15,613 nt of DNA from an uncultured Bacteroidales bacterium (lineage in GTDB: Bacteria; Bacteroidota; Bacteroidia; Bacteroidales; P3), in assembly GCA_937884485.1 (NCBI GenBank), contig CALGCG010000106.1, positions 1 to 15,613 on the forward strand, written 5' to 3'. The translations under genes and the position numbers were made by a program. Shown piece after piece: positions 14,296-15,613 of this stretch. Positions within the stretch are counted from its first letter, which is position 1; each line of letters opens with the position of its first letter. The notes under the pieces are model-generated. The model was not told where the DNA came from and did no database searches. It saw only the letters and a list, made by a program, of their open reading frames with translations.

Positions 14296-15111
14296 TTAAC
14301 ATGGAGCGCCGGCGTCCCGCCGGCATAAATAAGAATATTCCACCTTGGTCAAAAACAGCCCGCACGCCGGCATGCTGGTCCCGGCGGCGCAGCGGTCCTT
14401 CTTCTCGATGATTTTGCGCAGCCCCTCGATGCTCAGCTTGCCGCGTCCCACGTCCAGCAGCGTCCCCGTCACACTCCGCACCATGTTCCTCAAAAAGCGG
14501 TTGCTCCTGATTGTGAACACCCAACCGTCGGGCTCCTCTGTCCATTCGGCCTTTGTCAGGTGGCAGATGTTGGTCTTCACCTGCGTGTGCAGCTTGGCGA
14601 AGCTGGTGAAGTCCTCATACTCCATCAGCGCCCTCGCCGCCTCGTTCATCTTCTCGATGTCCGGACGGTAGTATATCCTGCAATACTGCCCCTGGCGGAA
14701 CGGCAGCCGGCGGTCGCTCACATGGTACTGGTAGGTCCTCGCCACGGCGTCGAAACGTGCATGGGCATTGTCGGCCACGGGGAAGATGTCGAATATGGCA
14801 ATGTCAGGGGGGAGAAGGCTGTTGAGTTTGAAGGCAAGATTGTCGCAGTCCAGACCATCCTCTCCTTCTGCAGCGAGGTTGAAATGGGCGTAGAAGTCGG
14901 AGGCATGGACGCCTGTATCCGTCCGCCCGCATCCTACCACCGCAATCTGCTCGCGCAGCAGCGTCGACAGGGCTCCCTCCAGCGTCTCCTGCACCGTGGG
15001 CACCCCCGGCTGCAAAGAGGCCGTCCGCTCCACTTCGGTCGCAATCCGTTGCGTCTGCCATCCGTGGTAACTACCTCCATGATAGGCCAAATGTATAAAA
15101 TAGCGTCCCAT
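14296..15111 (-). CDS. truA: tRNA pseudouridine(38-40) synthase TruA
   Basis: A 271-residue TruA, which isomerises uridines 38-40 in the anticodon arm of tRNAs. The start MGRYFIHLAYHGGSYHGWQ is typical, the catalytic aspartate is Asp65 in GCGRTDTGVHA (60-70), and ARFDAVARTYQYHV (118-131), YEDFTSFAK and NRFLRNMVRSVTGTLLDVG (204-222) are the other landmarks. Two departures from the family: about 14 extra residues (roughly IATEVERTASLQPGV) between HGWQTQ and PTVQETLE, and a C-terminal tail LCRRDAGAPC encoded by the GC-rich palindrome, beyond the normal end at GLFLTKVEYS. A -7 box lies just upstream, so the gene likely leads the truA-prmA-four-helix-topB run. Confidence 0.94.
   Translation of the reverse strand: MGRYFIHLAYHGGSYHGWQTQRIATEVERTASLQPGVPTVQETLEGALSTLLREQIAVVGCGRTDTGVHASDFYAHFNLAAEGEDGLDCDNLAFKLNSLLPPDIAIFDIFPVADNAHARFDAVARTYQYHVSDRRLPFRQGQYCRIYYRPDIEKMNEAARALMEYEDFTSFAKLHTQVKTNICHLTKAEWTEEPDGWVFTIRSNRFLRNMVRSVTGTLLDVGRGKLSIEGLRKIIEKKDRCAAGTSMPACGLFLTKVEYSYLCRRDAGAPC
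14302..14329. repeat. GC-rich palindromic repeat, copy B, at the truA 3' end
   Basis: Core GCCGGCG-TCC-CGCCGGC at 14308-14324, within a 28-base unit beginning TGGAGC and ending CATAAA. It encodes the last residues of TruA (about LCRRDAGAP). Twenty-seven of 28 bases match copy C at 15160-15187 in the same orientation. On the minus strand a run of T follows 13 or so bases later, so it may also act as a weak terminator or pause site between truA and prmA. Confidence 0.85.
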
Positions 15112-15121
15112 AATTCAACTG

Positions 15122-15129
15122 CAAAGATA
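15122..15129 (-). promoter_or_regulatory. Probable -7 box of truA promoter
   Basis: TATCTTTG on the minus strand is an exact -7 consensus, ending ten bases before the truA ATG, which would give a nearly leaderless mRNA. No TTTG is found 19-21 bases upstream, so the -33 element is missing or divergent. Confidence 0.5.
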
Positions 15130-15159
15130 CGAAAATTTTGGAAATAATGAATTAGAAAT

Positions 15160-15187
15160 TGGAGCGCCGGCGTCTCGCCGGCATAAA
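15160..15187. repeat. GC-rich palindromic repeat, copy C, upstream of truA
   Basis: Core GCCGGCG-TCT-CGCCGGC at 15166-15182 in a 28-base unit identical to copy B except for one C/T in the loop. Next to it (15151-15160) is ATTAGAAATT, one and a half units of the heptamer that builds the hairpin at 11050-11151. It lies between the tRNA terminator and the truA promoter. Confidence 0.85.
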
Positions 15188-15192
15188 ACAAG

Positions 15193-15219
15193 GAACCTCC
15201 CCGTAATCATGGGAGGTTC
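15193..15219 (-). terminator. Intrinsic terminator of tRNA-Glu
   Basis: A perfect 9-bp stem GAACCTCCC/GGGAGGTTC with a 9-base loop begins five bases after the tRNA 3' end and is followed on the minus strand by CTTGTTTTA. The strong stem and short T-rich tail fit a rho-independent terminator. Confidence 0.8.
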
Positions 15220-15223
15220 TTCG

Positions 15224-15297
15224 TACCGCATATCAGAGTCGAACTGATGATCTTCTGCGTGAGAGGCAGATGTCCTGGACCACTAGACGAATGCGGC
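15224..15297 (-). tRNA. tRNA-Glu (anticodon CUC)
   Basis: The minus strand folds as a full cloverleaf: acceptor GCCGCAT/ATGCGGT (one G-U pair), D arm containing AGTGGTCCAGGAC, anticodon stem TCTGC/GCAGA with loop CTCTCAC, a 5-base variable loop, and T arm ATCAG-TTCGACT-CTGAT. The anticodon CTC (CUC) reads GAG, and the TCGTCTAGTGG start is typical of glutamate tRNAs. The CCA end is not encoded. It has its own promoter (15344-15375) and terminator (15193-15219), so it is a single-gene unit. Confidence 0.95.
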
Positions 15298-15343
15298 ATG
15301 CTTTTGGTTCCTTTTCGGACACTTTCCCTTTCGAAAGCGAGTG

Positions 15344-15375
15344 CAAAAGTACGAACATTTTCCGTATTGACCAAA
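15344..15375 (-). promoter_or_regulatory. Promoter of tRNA-Glu
   Basis: TTTG (15375-15372) and TACTTTTG (15351-15344) on the minus strand match both elements of the Bacteroidota promoter exactly with a 20-base spacer. The transcript would start about 40 bases before the mature tRNA 5' end. It is the best promoter match in the window. Confidence 0.8.
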
Positions 15376-15525
15376 TATTTTTTCAAACTTTTCTTCATCT
15401 CACTGGCAACCAGCGCAATATTTTTTCTTTGCCCATCGTCTACGCCCGTCAAAAAAGCATGTATACCCCCTTTGGAAACATAAAATTCAACCCTCCTGCG
15501 CCCACCGCCTCCCCCCTCCGGCCTC

Positions 15526-15613
15526 CTTGCTTCCGACTCGCCCCCGATTCGCCCCTTGTTCGGCCCTTCTTATATAGTTCCTATATCGTTCTCATATAGT
15601 TCTTATATAGTTC
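15526..15613. repeat. 11-base periodic tandem repeat, continuing past the window edge
   Basis: Eight consecutive 11-base units can be laid out from 15526: the last four are TTATATAGTTC, CTATATCGTTC, TCATATAGTTC and TTATATAGTTC; the earlier ones are C-rich (CTTGCTTCCGA, CTCGCCCCCGA, TTCGCCCCTTG, TTCGGCCCTTC) but keep the phase. The upstream stretch 15487-15525 is also strongly C-rich on this strand. No convincing gene was seen between the tRNA promoter and the window end. Confidence 0.75.

Noticed and set aside
15207..15599. Small open frames on both strands across the tRNA and the right-hand end
   Set aside because: They overlap a well-folded tRNA, its promoter and a tandem repeat; translations show no domain or signal peptide.

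Overview
The window looks like chromosomal DNA of a Bacteroidota member, probably an uncultured Bacteroidales. Pointers are promoters of the Bacteroidota type (a -33 TTTG and a -7 TAnnTTTG about 20 bases apart, clearest before the tRNA and htrA genes), lipoproteins with Cys lipoboxes, a PEFPGG-type TonB C-terminal domain, a Bacteroidota-style short RsmI relative, and few Shine-Dalgarno sequences. Coding DNA is fairly GC-rich; spacers are AT-rich. No phage, CRISPR array or classical insertion sequence was found.

Layout. (1) Positions 1-7463, minus strand: eight tightly packed genes read leftward from one promoter before sufB: sufB, a TonB-domain lipoprotein, a TrmH/SpoU RNA methyltransferase, a C_GCAxxG_C_C redox protein, a secreted protein of unknown function, an HD phosphohydrolase, a secreted thioredoxin-domain protein, and an Mpl-type Mur ligase cut by the window edge. 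(2) 7560-10078, minus: an HtrA-like lipoprotein protease and a MATE transporter overlapping by four bases. (3) 10336-11049, plus: the only plus-strand gene, an RsmI-family methyltransferase, divergent from htrA and convergent with topB. (4) 11150-15111, minus: truA, prmA, a small four-helix-bundle (S23-type) gene and topB. (5) 15224-15297, minus: tRNA-Glu(CUC) with its own promoter and terminator, followed to the window end by an 11-base periodic repeat.

Most genes are housekeeping functions (Fe-S assembly, tRNA/rRNA modification, ribosomal protein methylation, topology, peptidoglycan recycling, envelope proteolysis). The unusual part is the repeat content. Several unrelated short-period repeats (7, 8 and 11 bases) and a GC-rich palindrome sit between genes, form the last codons or stop codons of several genes, and occur as in-frame insertions in topB and prmA. 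The four-helix-bundle gene is enclosed by inverted repeats built of a 7-base unit, giving a 419-bp cassette that resembles the stem-loop organisation of S23-encoding intervening sequences in 23S rRNA. A 36-bp hairpin built of another 7-base unit fills the space between two convergent genes exactly. These repeats are the best candidates for an undescribed small mobile or regulatory system.
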